From: an uncultured delta proteobacterium
GTDB lineage: Bacteria > Myxococcota > Myxococcia > Myxococcales > 40CM-4-68-19
Assembly: GCA_903911145.1 (NCBI GenBank)
Contig: CAIWCD010000031.1
Coordinates: 62,001 to 126,000, forward strand
Direction: 5' to 3'
DNA: 64,000 bases
Of this stretch, positions 26,256 through 34,050 are shown piece after piece (positions within the stretch are counted from its first letter, which is position 1; the number at the start of each line of letters is the position of its first letter). The notes under the pieces are model-generated. The model had not been told where the DNA came from. It searched no databases and worked only from the letters and a program-made list of their open reading frames with translations. The translations under genes and the position numbers were made by a program.

Positions 26256-28177
26256 ATCGCTCCCTGCCCGTGCTGCGTCTGGTGCAGCTGCCTGTTCCTC
26301 CTCCGGCCGCGCTCGCGTCGACTGGAAATGTGCCGCTCGCAGCAGGAGCGCTCGGCGTCTCCGCGCGCGTGCACGGCCTTGATCGACGCCTCTTGATCGA
26401 CGTGGTCGCGCCTGCAATCACCGACGTGCTCGGCGACACGCTGCTCGCCGATCTGCTCGCACGCGACGAGCCCGCCTTCCTCGGCTTCTCGCTCTATCTC
26501 TGGAACGTCGAGCGCAGCCTGCATCTGGCGCGAGAGGTGAAGCGCCGCTCACCGCGCACGATCATCCTCGTCGGCGGACCCGAAGTCTCGAGCGACAACG
26601 GGTTCGTCCTCTCGCAGCGCGGCTTTGACATCGCAGTCACGGGCGAAGCCGAGGAGTCGTTCGCGCTGCTGCTCAACGCGCTGCTCGAGGGCAAAGACGG
26701 CGCGGGTCTCTCCAACGTCGCGGTGCGCCGTCCGCTCGGCCTGACTCCGTTCGGCCCTTCATGCGGCGCAGGCTTTCCCATCTCGACCTATCCGTCGCCC
26801 TATCTCGAGGGGCTCGTGCCGATCGATCCGCATCGCTCGACCTACGTCGAGACGGTGCGCGGCTGCCGCTCCCACTGCACCTTCTGCTTCTATCCGCGCT
26901 CGAGCAGCGTGCTGCGTCTGCTCGACATCGAATCGAGCGCGAGAATGGTCTCCCGGTTGCGCGAGGGCGGCGCACGCGAGGTCGTCTTTCTCGATCCGAC
27001 GTTCAATCATCGGCCCCAGTTCGAGGAGATGCTCGAAGCGCTCGCCCGCGCCAATCCTGGGCGGGCGCTCACCTTCTTCGGCGAGGTGCGCGCCGAGGGC
27101 CTGCAGGCGAAGCACGGCGAGGCGCTCAAACGAGCGGGCTTCGATCGCCTCGAGATCGGGCTGCAGTCGGTCAATGTGCAGACGCTCAAGCGGGTCAAGC
27201 GCGGCGGCAGTCCCGAGAAGGTCGCTGCGGCGACGCGCATGCTCCACGAGCACGGCATCGAGCTGCTGGTCGATCTGATCATCGGTCTGCCGGGAGACAC
27301 GCCCGACGACGTCGCGCGCGGCGTTGACTACCTGCTCGCGAACGGTCTGGGAAACGAGGCGCAGGTCTTTCCGCTCTCGCTGTTGCCCGGCACGTCGATG
27401 CGCGCGACCGCCGAGGCCGATGGCGTCGTCTTCGATCCCGCGCCGCCTTATCGCGTCGCGCGCACTGCAGGCTTCACGCAGGAGCAGCTCTTGCGTTCGC
27501 TCGAGGATGCCGAGGAGAAGCTCGGCCATCGACTCGACGAAGAGCCGCGTCCGCACCTCTGCGATGCGGGCGCGGGCCTGCTTGCTCCTGATGTCTTCAC
27601 GCTCGATCTCGACGCCGCGGATGATCGGGCGCGTACGGCGGCGGCTGCTCCTGGCGCGCGCCATGCTGCTCTCTGGCTCGGCGGCAGCGATCTCTGGACC
27701 GCGCGGGACGCGGCCGTGCGCGCTGTCGAGGCCCGCCTCGCTGTTGATCCCCACTGCACGCTCGACGTCGTCCTCGAGGCGCGCGCGCCGTTTCCGCTCG
27801 ATCTTCTCGACCTGCTCCGCGCGACGCTTTCCCGCGCGACGCCGGGATATCTCACGCGCGCGCTCGCGCACCGGGGCGAGGATGCGCAGCGACGCCTCGC
27901 GGTGGTCGTGCCTCGCAGTGCGCTCCTTCCGCGCGATTGGATTGATGCCGTGCGCGCGACTGTGCCCCTCTTCGTCGAGCAGTCGCTCGCGCAGGCTGCT
28001 CGCGACGCCGCTGAACTTGGCGTCGAGGTTGCGTCGGCACGCATCGTCGGCGCACTCGACGATCCGCGCGCGCTCGAGCGGCTGCGCCGGCATGCCGAGC
28101 CTTCGTGCGTCGCCTTCGCCGATCGCGCGATGGAGTCCCGCTGGACCCGGGAGGCGCTCACTTCTGGCGATGTGTAG
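26252..28177 (+). CDS. B12-binding-domain radical SAM protein
   Basis: A 641-residue protein. Residues 40-165 resemble a cobalamin-binding domain of the type found before many radical SAM cores (FLGFSLYLWNVERS, IILVGGPEVSS, GEAEESF). The cluster motif CRSHCTFC (Cys205, 209, 212) binds the SAM-linked 4Fe-4S centre, followed by GLQSVNVQTLKRVKRGG and DLIIGLPGDTPDDV as in the Elp3/MiaB-like core. Residues beyond about 440 form an extra C-terminal domain of unknown role. Substrate unknown. It is coupled to the upstream spermidine-synthase-like gene; the downstream ferredoxin is on the other strand but could give electrons. Confidence 0.82.
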   Translation: MNRSLPVLRLVQLPVPPPAALASTGNVPLAAGALGVSARVHGLDRRLLIDVVAPAITDVLGDTLLADLLARDEPAFLGFSLYLWNVERSLHLAREVKRRSPRTIILVGGPEVSSDNGFVLSQRGFDIAVTGEAEESFALLLNALLEGKDGAGLSNVAVRRPLGLTPFGPSCGAGFPISTYPSPYLEGLVPIDPHRSTYVETVRGCRSHCTFCFYPRSSSVLRLLDIESSARMVSRLREGGAREVVFLDPTFNHRPQFEEMLEALARANPGRALTFFGEVRAEGLQAKHGEALKRAGFDRLEIGLQSVNVQTLKRVKRGGSPEKVAAATRMLHEHGIELLVDLIIGLPGDTPDDVARGVDYLLANGLGNEAQVFPLSLLPGTSMRATAEADGVVFDPAPPYRVARTAGFTQEQLLRSLEDAEEKLGHRLDEEPRPHLCDAGAGLLAPDVFTLDLDAADDRARTAAAAPGARHAALWLGGSDLWTARDAAVRAVEARLAVDPHCTLDVVLEARAPFPLDLLDLLRATLSRATPGYLTRALAHRGEDAQRRLAVVVPRSALLPRDWIDAVRATVPLFVEQSLAQAARDAAELGVEVASARIVGALDDPRALERLRRHAEPSCVAFADRAMESRWTREALTSGDV

Positions 28178-28178
28178 A

Positions 28179-28197
28179 TGTTACAGTAGATGTAACA
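28179..28197. other. Short palindromic hairpin between convergent genes
   Basis: TGTTACA and TGTAACA flank GTAGA, 1 nt after the radical SAM stop and just past the ferredoxin stop. The half-sites also read as a near-direct repeat (GATGTTACAG, TAGATGTAACAG). It could be a weak bidirectional terminator or an operator-like site; there is no T-tract. Confidence 0.35.
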
Positions 28198-28200
28198 GTG

Positions 28201-28551
28201 TCACTTCGCTTCAGTCTGGACGAGCTGGATTGCTTCTTCCGGACAGGCCACGACGCACAATCCGCAAGCCTGGCAGGCATCGGCGTGTGGCGTGATCGCG
28301 ATCTTCTTCCCGTGCACGGCGAGCTTGAGCCGATTGAGGAAGGGCAGTGCGCGGTAGGTCGCCTCGTCGATCGGCGCGAGGGCGAAGACGTCATACGGAC
28401 AGACCGCGATGCAGTCGGCCTTGCCCTCGCAGCGCCGCAGATCGACGACTGGCTTCCACACGCCGGGTGCCGCGCGGCACTTCTCGCCCGGCCGATCCGG
28501 ATGCTCGGCTGCCCGCCGCGCCTTCTTCGCGTCTCGCTCGCTCTTGGCCAT
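28201..28551 (-). CDS. Dicluster ferredoxin with an unusual first Cys motif
   Basis: A 116-residue electron carrier. The second motif CQACGLCVVACP (Cys93, 96, 99, 103) is a standard 4Fe-4S site. The first, CEGKADCIAVCP (Cys41, 47, 51), has five residues between the first two Cys instead of two, which fits a 3Fe-4S or altered site; a further Cys25 lies upstream. A basic N-terminus (KSERDAKKARRA) and a 30-residue insert between the motifs (LNRLKLAVHGKKIAI) mark a known subgroup of larger ferredoxins. It is separated by 12 bp from the upstream GH38 gene on the same strand. The partner could be the radical SAM protein next door. Confidence 0.85.
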   Translation of the reverse strand: MAKSERDAKKARRAAEHPDRPGEKCRAAPGVWKPVVDLRRCEGKADCIAVCPYDVFALAPIDEATYRALPFLNRLKLAVHGKKIAITPHADACQACGLCVVACPEEAIQLVQTEAK

Positions 28552-28563
28552 CGCTGCCCTCGA

Positions 28564-31404
28564 TCAGTTCGCGGCAGCGGGACGAAGCAGCAGCGTCTCG
28601 ACTGGCCGCACCAGCTTGAGCGAGACGGTGTGCGGGTTGACCAGCGTCGGCGCAGGGACCGCCTCGGCGTCCACGGCCGAGGAGCGCAGCGCCGCGCCGC
28701 TTGCGTCGACGAGCGCCACCGACACGATCGGCGAGAGGTCGAGCGTCAACGTGATCTGCTTTGCGATGGTGCCCGGCCGGTAGAGGCGCACCAGCCAGCC
28801 CTTGCCGTCGCTCGCTTGCGCGACCGAGGTGACGAAGACATTGCTGGCGTCGACGCTCGCGAGACTTCTGGCGCGCCCGCTCGTGCCCGAGGGCTGCACG
28901 AGCGCGGCGGTGAGCGGGCGCACGGCGTCGGCGACGAGTGGATAGACCGCAGACGGATCGGCGAGCGGGCCGTGCGGCACCAGCGTGTAGCGCACGTCGA
29001 TCGCACCCATCGTGTCGTCCGAGCCGCCGCCCGTCGACGTCCCGCACTGGCCATCGAATCCGACGTTGCGCGCGATGATCAGGTCGACCTGGCCGCTGGT
29101 GGAGAAGCTGACGGCCGGGTTCGCCGACGCGGAAAGCGAGACGGAGAGCGGTCGCGCGCGATCGGTGAAGTCGATCCATTCGCCGACAGGATGGAACGTG
29201 GGCGTGTGCGCGTCACGGATCGAGGTGCGCGTGACGATGCCGAACGGCGCGTCCATTGTCGCGGTGTCGAAGGAGAGCGCGAGCGGGAAGCGCGCGGAGA
29301 TGCTCGTCTCGGTCGGCGGCGTGAGCTGCGTCTCGAACTCGATCGCGTCGCCATTGCCAAAGCGCACCGTCCGCGTCGCCGTGCCGCTCCCGAGCGGGCT
29401 CGTCACCACCACGGAGAGTTGCAAGGTGCTGTCGGCAACGAACGCGATCGTCGCGGACGTCGGATCTCCGCTCGAGCTGCGCGCCGTCTCGCCCCAGCCG
29501 CAGGAGGCGCCTGATTCGGAGCCGAACGAGTAGAGGCCGCCCTCGTCGGTGAAGGTCACCAGATCGTTCGCCGGTCCCGCGAGCAGCTCTGTAGCACCGC
29601 CGTCCGTGCCTTTCCAGACGAGCGAACTCATCGCGAAGCTCTTCGCGCGCGAGAAAGTCGCGGTGAGGCGATCGGTCTCGACGCGCGCGGTGGCGGCCTG
29701 CGCGCAGTCGATCGCGGCGCCATTTCCATCGAGGCAGGAGGTCGTGAAGGGGGCGCTCGCTCCGGCGTCGCTTGCGCCCGTGGCCAGGTCGTAGGCGCGA
29801 TATCCAAACGCAGGCACCGACGCGCGCAAGAGCAGCTTCCCGTCCGCCATCCGCGCGGTCTTCCGCGTTCCTCCGTCATCTGCGATCGCGCGCACCTCGC
29901 TCGCCGTTGTGAGGTTTCCGTCCTCGACCGCGACGAGCGCATCGCGCGCAAAGCTGCTCGCGTTCCAGACCACCACCGTGGCGTAGCGCCCCGAGGGATC
30001 GCCAGCATCGCTCACGCCGATCGGCAGCGCGCGCAGCGCGTCCGCGAGCAGGTTCGTTCCGCCATCGAAGAACGCGCGCGACTCGGGGATCTGCTCGGTC
30101 TCTGCGGTCGGCACCGGGCTCGTTCCGGTGATGTAATCGTGGTGATTCATCCGGCCAGCGGTCCACGAGAGCGAGGCGACGCGGCTGGCCGCATCGGGGA
30201 GCAGCGTCGCCGCACTGCTGCCGAGAGCCGCGAGAACTCCTTCCGCCGACGTGAGCAGATCCGCGCCGCGCCGCGCCCACTCCTTGAGCTGCGGGCGACT
30301 TCCATAGAAGCCCGTCCAATAGGTCGTGTAATCGCCTTTTCGCACCGGCAGGCGATCGATCTGGGTCAGCGCCAGCGAGGAGAAATCCGCGAACGTGAGA
30401 TCCGTCGCCCAGATCCCCGTCTTGGGATAACGCAGCCGATTCCAATCGCGCATGTATTGAGCGAGATTCGCCTTGGGTAGCTGGAAATCGCCGCCGACGG
30501 GAACGAACATGTAATCGGTCGCGGAGACCGGCTCGACGATATTTACGAACTCCTGGATATTGTCGTTAATGGCTTCCGGATCGGTCAGCACCGTCCCGAG
30601 CGGCGTGAGCGGGAAGCGCAGGAGGATATGTCCGTAATCGATATAATCACCGAATGAATAGGAGTATCGCAGCCAGTGCGCGAAGACGCGGCTGCCGCCT
30701 TCTCCCTCCCAGATGAAGTCGGTGACGCCCGCATCGGCCAGCTCTGCGGCGCTCGTTCCGGGCGTGGTTCCAATCGAGGCGAAGTCGCCGACGCCGGCGT
30801 CCTGCGAGGGCGTGTCGGGATTTCCATCGACTCGCCAGAAGGCGACGGAATCATATCCAGCCGCGCGAAGCAGATCGGGCGTCGTGGGACCGAGGCCGAA
30901 GTCGTCTGGGAGCCAGGCTGCGCGCGTGCGATCGCCGCCGAACGAGCGGACCCAGTTGGTGCCGGTGGAGAAATCGCGCAGCAGATTCTCTCCGCGCGGC
31001 AAGAGCACGTCAGGCGACGAGACGCCGCCGCCGACGATCTGCCAGCGGCCCTCTTTGATCAGCTGCGCGATGACCGCCTGCTTGTCGGGATTGGCGTTCC
31101 AATAGAGCTGCAGATAGGCCATCTCGGCGGTCGAGTAACGATAGTCGGGGTCGGCCTGCATCGCGGCGATCGCGCCGTCGAAGATTTTCGAGGCCTCGTC
31201 GTGGAAGTAGGCCGGCGTCGTCTCCAGCCAATCGACATCCATGTGCGCGTTCTGCCCGAAGACGATCACCTTCTTCGCGCCGTCGGGGATGCCGTAGGAG
31301 CGGCGCAGCGCGGTGGCGGGCGAGGGAGAGGACGAGCAGGCGGCAGCAGCGAGCACGAGCAGGGCGAGCGTTCGCCAACCGATGGGGAGTGAATCAGACC
31401 GCAT
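28564..31404 (-). CDS. Glycoside hydrolase family 38 (alpha-mannosidase-like) lipoprotein
   Basis: A 946-residue exported lipoprotein: GGAGG precedes the ATG, and the lipobox Cys is residue 23 (LAAAAC). The GH38 catalytic domain begins at about residue 45 with NAHMDVDWLETTPAYF (His54, Asp56 for zinc), TAEMAYLQLYW, and WLPDDFGLGPT, where Asp167 fits the nucleophile of the family WxxDxFG motif. The middle (residues 380-470) is the helical bundle with a His-His metal segment (MNHHDYITGT), and the rest is the beta super-sandwich. It should remove alpha-mannose from glycans outside the cell. The stretch around 30280-30860 uses noticeably more TAT/ATT/AAT codons than the rest. Confidence 0.85.
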   Translation of the reverse strand: MRSDSLPIGWRTLALLVLAAAACSSSPSPATALRRSYGIPDGAKKVIVFGQNAHMDVDWLETTPAYFHDEASKIFDGAIAAMQADPDYRYSTAEMAYLQLYWNANPDKQAVIAQLIKEGRWQIVGGGVSSPDVLLPRGENLLRDFSTGTNWVRSFGGDRTRAAWLPDDFGLGPTTPDLLRAAGYDSVAFWRVDGNPDTPSQDAGVGDFASIGTTPGTSAAELADAGVTDFIWEGEGGSRVFAHWLRYSYSFGDYIDYGHILLRFPLTPLGTVLTDPEAINDNIQEFVNIVEPVSATDYMFVPVGGDFQLPKANLAQYMRDWNRLRYPKTGIWATDLTFADFSSLALTQIDRLPVRKGDYTTYWTGFYGSRPQLKEWARRGADLLTSAEGVLAALGSSAATLLPDAASRVASLSWTAGRMNHHDYITGTSPVPTAETEQIPESRAFFDGGTNLLADALRALPIGVSDAGDPSGRYATVVVWNASSFARDALVAVEDGNLTTASEVRAIADDGGTRKTARMADGKLLLRASVPAFGYRAYDLATGASDAGASAPFTTSCLDGNGAAIDCAQAATARVETDRLTATFSRAKSFAMSSLVWKGTDGGATELLAGPANDLVTFTDEGGLYSFGSESGASCGWGETARSSSGDPTSATIAFVADSTLQLSVVVTSPLGSGTATRTVRFGNGDAIEFETQLTPPTETSISARFPLALSFDTATMDAPFGIVTRTSIRDAHTPTFHPVGEWIDFTDRARPLSVSLSASANPAVSFSTSGQVDLIIARNVGFDGQCGTSTGGGSDDTMGAIDVRYTLVPHGPLADPSAVYPLVADAVRPLTAALVQPSGTSGRARSLASVDASNVFVTSVAQASDGKGWLVRLYRPGTIAKQITLTLDLSPIVSVALVDASGAALRSSAVDAEAVPAPTLVNPHTVSLKLVRPVETLLLRPAAAN

Positions 31405-31497
31405 GCAGCCTCCGACGGCGCGTCGAGCAAGAGGCGGTGTTCTGCATGATCGGGCCAGCGAGATCCAGCGCGACTTCCGATCAGACCGCCGGTGCGT

Positions 31498-33102
31498 CTA
31501 TTCGCCGTCGGCCTTCGTCGCTTCTTCGCGAGACACCGCTCCATCGCTGTTGCTGTCGAGGGCGTGCATCACCAGGTCCGCAGCCAGAGCGGACGGGGCG
31601 CTCTTCTCTGCGCGGGCGAGCGCCGCCTCGATCTCGTCCGCGGTGACGACTCCGTCGTGATTGGCATCGACCAGATCGAAGCCGCCGAGCTGTCTCCAGA
31701 GTTCAACCGCGAACGCGTGCACCAGCACGCCCTTGATCTCGCGTCCGTTGTCGGCCGGCGGGACCTCCTCGGGATGAGTCTGCGCGAAGCGCAGGAGCGG
31801 CTCCTGGTGATCCATCCCGCCGAAGAGATCGCGCACCAGCGCAATGCGATATCCGCGCGCGGGATCGAGCGGCTCGCTGCCCACAGAGAGGAGCGTGTGC
31901 GTGTTTTCGTCGACGTGCAGTCGATCGTCGACCTGGAGAAAGCCGCCCGATTCGGCCGGCGCGTGCGCGCGCGAAGCGGCGATGGCATCGCGCAGGACCG
32001 CGCCAGGCAGGGTCGCGACGACGAGATCGTTGTCGAAGGGCAGCTCCGACTTCACGTCAGCGTAGGAGAAGTTGTGCTCGTAGATTCGGTTCGCGCGGAT
32101 GCCGCCGCCATTCACGAGGCAGCCCTCCGCGCCGAGCGCGTCGCGCAGGTGCGAACAGATCAGCGTGCCGAGGCTCGTCTGGCGCAAGCGCGTGCCGACC
32201 GACGAGAGCGTCTCTCCGGGCCGCAAACTCACGAGCGTCGCGCGTTCGAGATCATGCACGGGGGCCATGTGCCGGTTGACGCGCGCACGCAGCGGCTCGT
32301 CCTCCCGATAGTTCGCGACGTCCTCCCGCCGCACACGCACCGTCGGAGTTTCGATGCCGTCGACGCAAGACGCCGGCCGCGCCGCAGGCCACGAGAGATC
32401 GAGCACGATCGCGTGCTCGGCATCGGAGCCGGCCTTGACCAGCCAGGTCTGCCCAAGCTGTTCGAGGAAGACGGTGTGGTCGTGCCCGCCGAGGATGACC
32501 GGATACGCCGGAGCTTGCTGGGCGCGGGCGAGCGCGCGATCGTCCTCAACCGCCTGGTGGGTGAGCGGCAGCACGCAGGCGCATCCCTGCTCACGCAGAA
32601 GCATCTCGGTCGCGGCCATCGCAGTCGCATTCGGAGGCGTGAGCGTGGCCCCGCCAAACGGGGGCCGCCGGTAGGCCGAGCGATCGTCCATCACCACGCC
32701 GAGCAGACCGACCTTCACACGCCCGATCTCGATGATTTGAGTGCCAACCAATTTGTTGTCGAAGCCAACTAAATTTGTCGACAGCCACGTCCCACGAAAC
32801 TCGGCGATCCGCTCGTGCAGCGCGTCGGTGGCGATGTCGTCCTCGTGATTGCCCAGGCAGACGTGCGTGACGCCGACGGCGTTCATGCAGTCGATCATTC
32901 CGCGGCCGGCGTCGAGGCCCGAGAGCAGACTTGGCGCGACGAAATCACCTGCGAGCGTGACGAGCAGGCGGTCGGCCGGATCAACGCCAGCGTAGCGCTC
33001 CACCAGCGTGCGCAGCCGCGGCAGGTTCTCGAGCGAGTAGACGTCGTTGACGCAGACGATGCGGAGGGTCGGGCCGCGCGCGGCGCTGTCGTGGCTGTTC
33101 AT
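31498..33102 (-). CDS. 5'-nucleotidase/metallophosphatase with C-terminal EF-hands
   Basis: A 534-residue protein with no visible signal peptide. N-terminal metallophosphatase domain: IVCVNDVYSLENLP (the usual DxH is DxY), TLAGDFVAPSLL, THVCLGNHEDDI and VILGGHDHTVF. The C-terminal 5'-nucleotidase domain has VNGGGIRANR and LPFDNDLVVATLPG. Residues after about 480 carry two EF-hand loops, DANHDGVVTADE and DSNSDGAVSREE, both with good calcium ligands. The DVY variant occurs in eukaryotic-like members. It probably hydrolyses nucleotides or related phosphate esters under calcium control. The start is not well supported by a ribosome site. Confidence 0.82.
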   Translation of the reverse strand: MNSHDSAARGPTLRIVCVNDVYSLENLPRLRTLVERYAGVDPADRLLVTLAGDFVAPSLLSGLDAGRGMIDCMNAVGVTHVCLGNHEDDIATDALHERIAEFRGTWLSTNLVGFDNKLVGTQIIEIGRVKVGLLGVVMDDRSAYRRPPFGGATLTPPNATAMAATEMLLREQGCACVLPLTHQAVEDDRALARAQQAPAYPVILGGHDHTVFLEQLGQTWLVKAGSDAEHAIVLDLSWPAARPASCVDGIETPTVRVRREDVANYREDEPLRARVNRHMAPVHDLERATLVSLRPGETLSSVGTRLRQTSLGTLICSHLRDALGAEGCLVNGGGIRANRIYEHNFSYADVKSELPFDNDLVVATLPGAVLRDAIAASRAHAPAESGGFLQVDDRLHVDENTHTLLSVGSEPLDPARGYRIALVRDLFGGMDHQEPLLRFAQTHPEEVPPADNGREIKGVLVHAFAVELWRQLGGFDLVDANHDGVVTADEIEAALARAEKSAPSALAADLVMHALDSNSDGAVSREEATKADGE

Positions 33103-33159
33103 GGCGTCGCGCACGCTCGCACAAAACAGCGCGCAGGAATCGAAGGTAGAGTCCGCGCC

Positions 33160-34014
33160 ATGTCGATCCTCCGTCGAACCGCGCTCCCTCCCTCGCAGAG
33201 TTTTTCCTACGAAGGCCGTCGCATCGCCTACCGCGAGTATGGCGCGGGCCCGCGCACGATCGTGCTCACGCACGGCCTCTTGATGGACAACCGCATGTAC
33301 ACGGCGCTCGCGCCGATGCTCGCCGAGCGCGGGCACCGCGTGATCACGCCGGACATGCTCGGCCACGGCGACTCCGACAAACCGCACGACATGACCGCCT
33401 ACTCGATGACCCAGTTCGGTCGCGATCTGGGCGCGCTGCTCGAACATCTCCGGGCCGACGAAGCGGTGATCGGCGGAACCTCGCTGGGCGCGAACGTCGC
33501 GCTCGAGCTCGCGTGCGCGATGCCTGACCGGGTGCGCGCGCTGGTGCTCGAGATGCCGGTGCTCGAGCGCGGGATCACTGCTGCGGGCGCGGTCTTCGTG
33601 CCTCTCGCGCTTGCGCTGCGCCTCAACCAGCGCGGCATGGGCTTCATCGCGGCGATCACGAAGCACATTCCGCGCACGCACTTTCTCATCGACCTGATCA
33701 TCGATTTCGCCCGCCGCGATCCGGCCGCGTCACTCGCAGTGCTCGATGGCCTGACGTTCGGTCGCATCGCGCCGCCGGTCGACGAGCGCCGCCGCCTGCT
33801 GCATCCCGCGCTGGTGATCGGGCACCCCTCCGATCCTGTTCATCCCTTCGGTGATGCCGACACCACCGCGCGCGATCTCGCGGGCGCGCGCCTGCTGACC
33901 GCTCGTTCGATCTACGAGTGGCGGCTCGCGCCCCGCCGGCTCAACGACGAGCTCTGCGCCTTCCTCGACGAAGTCTGGACCGCGCCGCACGTCGCGCGCT
34001 CGGATGTTCACTGA
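33160..34014 (+). CDS. Alpha/beta-fold hydrolase
   Basis: A 284-residue cytosolic hydrolase. TIVLTHGLLMDNRMY forms the oxyanion region, GGTSLGANVALELA is the nucleophile elbow with Ser in GTSLG, and HPALVIGHPSDPVHPFGDA contains the likely acid and its loop; a catalytic His is less clear near the C-terminus. The lid region is helical (residues 145-205). Substrate unknown. It is divergent from the nucleotidase gene and 36 bp ahead of fhs. Confidence 0.82.
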   Translation: MSILRRTALPPSQSFSYEGRRIAYREYGAGPRTIVLTHGLLMDNRMYTALAPMLAERGHRVITPDMLGHGDSDKPHDMTAYSMTQFGRDLGALLEHLRADEAVIGGTSLGANVALELACAMPDRVRALVLEMPVLERGITAAGAVFVPLALALRLNQRGMGFIAAITKHIPRTHFLIDLIIDFARRDPAASLAVLDGLTFGRIAPPVDERRRLLHPALVIGHPSDPVHPFGDADTTARDLAGARLLTARSIYEWRLAPRRLNDELCAFLDEVWTAPHVARSDVH

Positions 34015-34037
34015 GCGCGACGCGACAACCTCTGCAT

Positions 34038-34041
34038 GGAG
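34038..34041 (+). promoter_or_regulatory. Ribosome-binding site placing the fhs start at 34051
   Basis: GGAG at 34038-34041 lies 9 nt before ATG 34051. An earlier in-frame ATG at 34036 has no such site, so the shorter form is preferred. Confidence 0.55.
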
Positions 34042-34050
34042 AATATTCGG

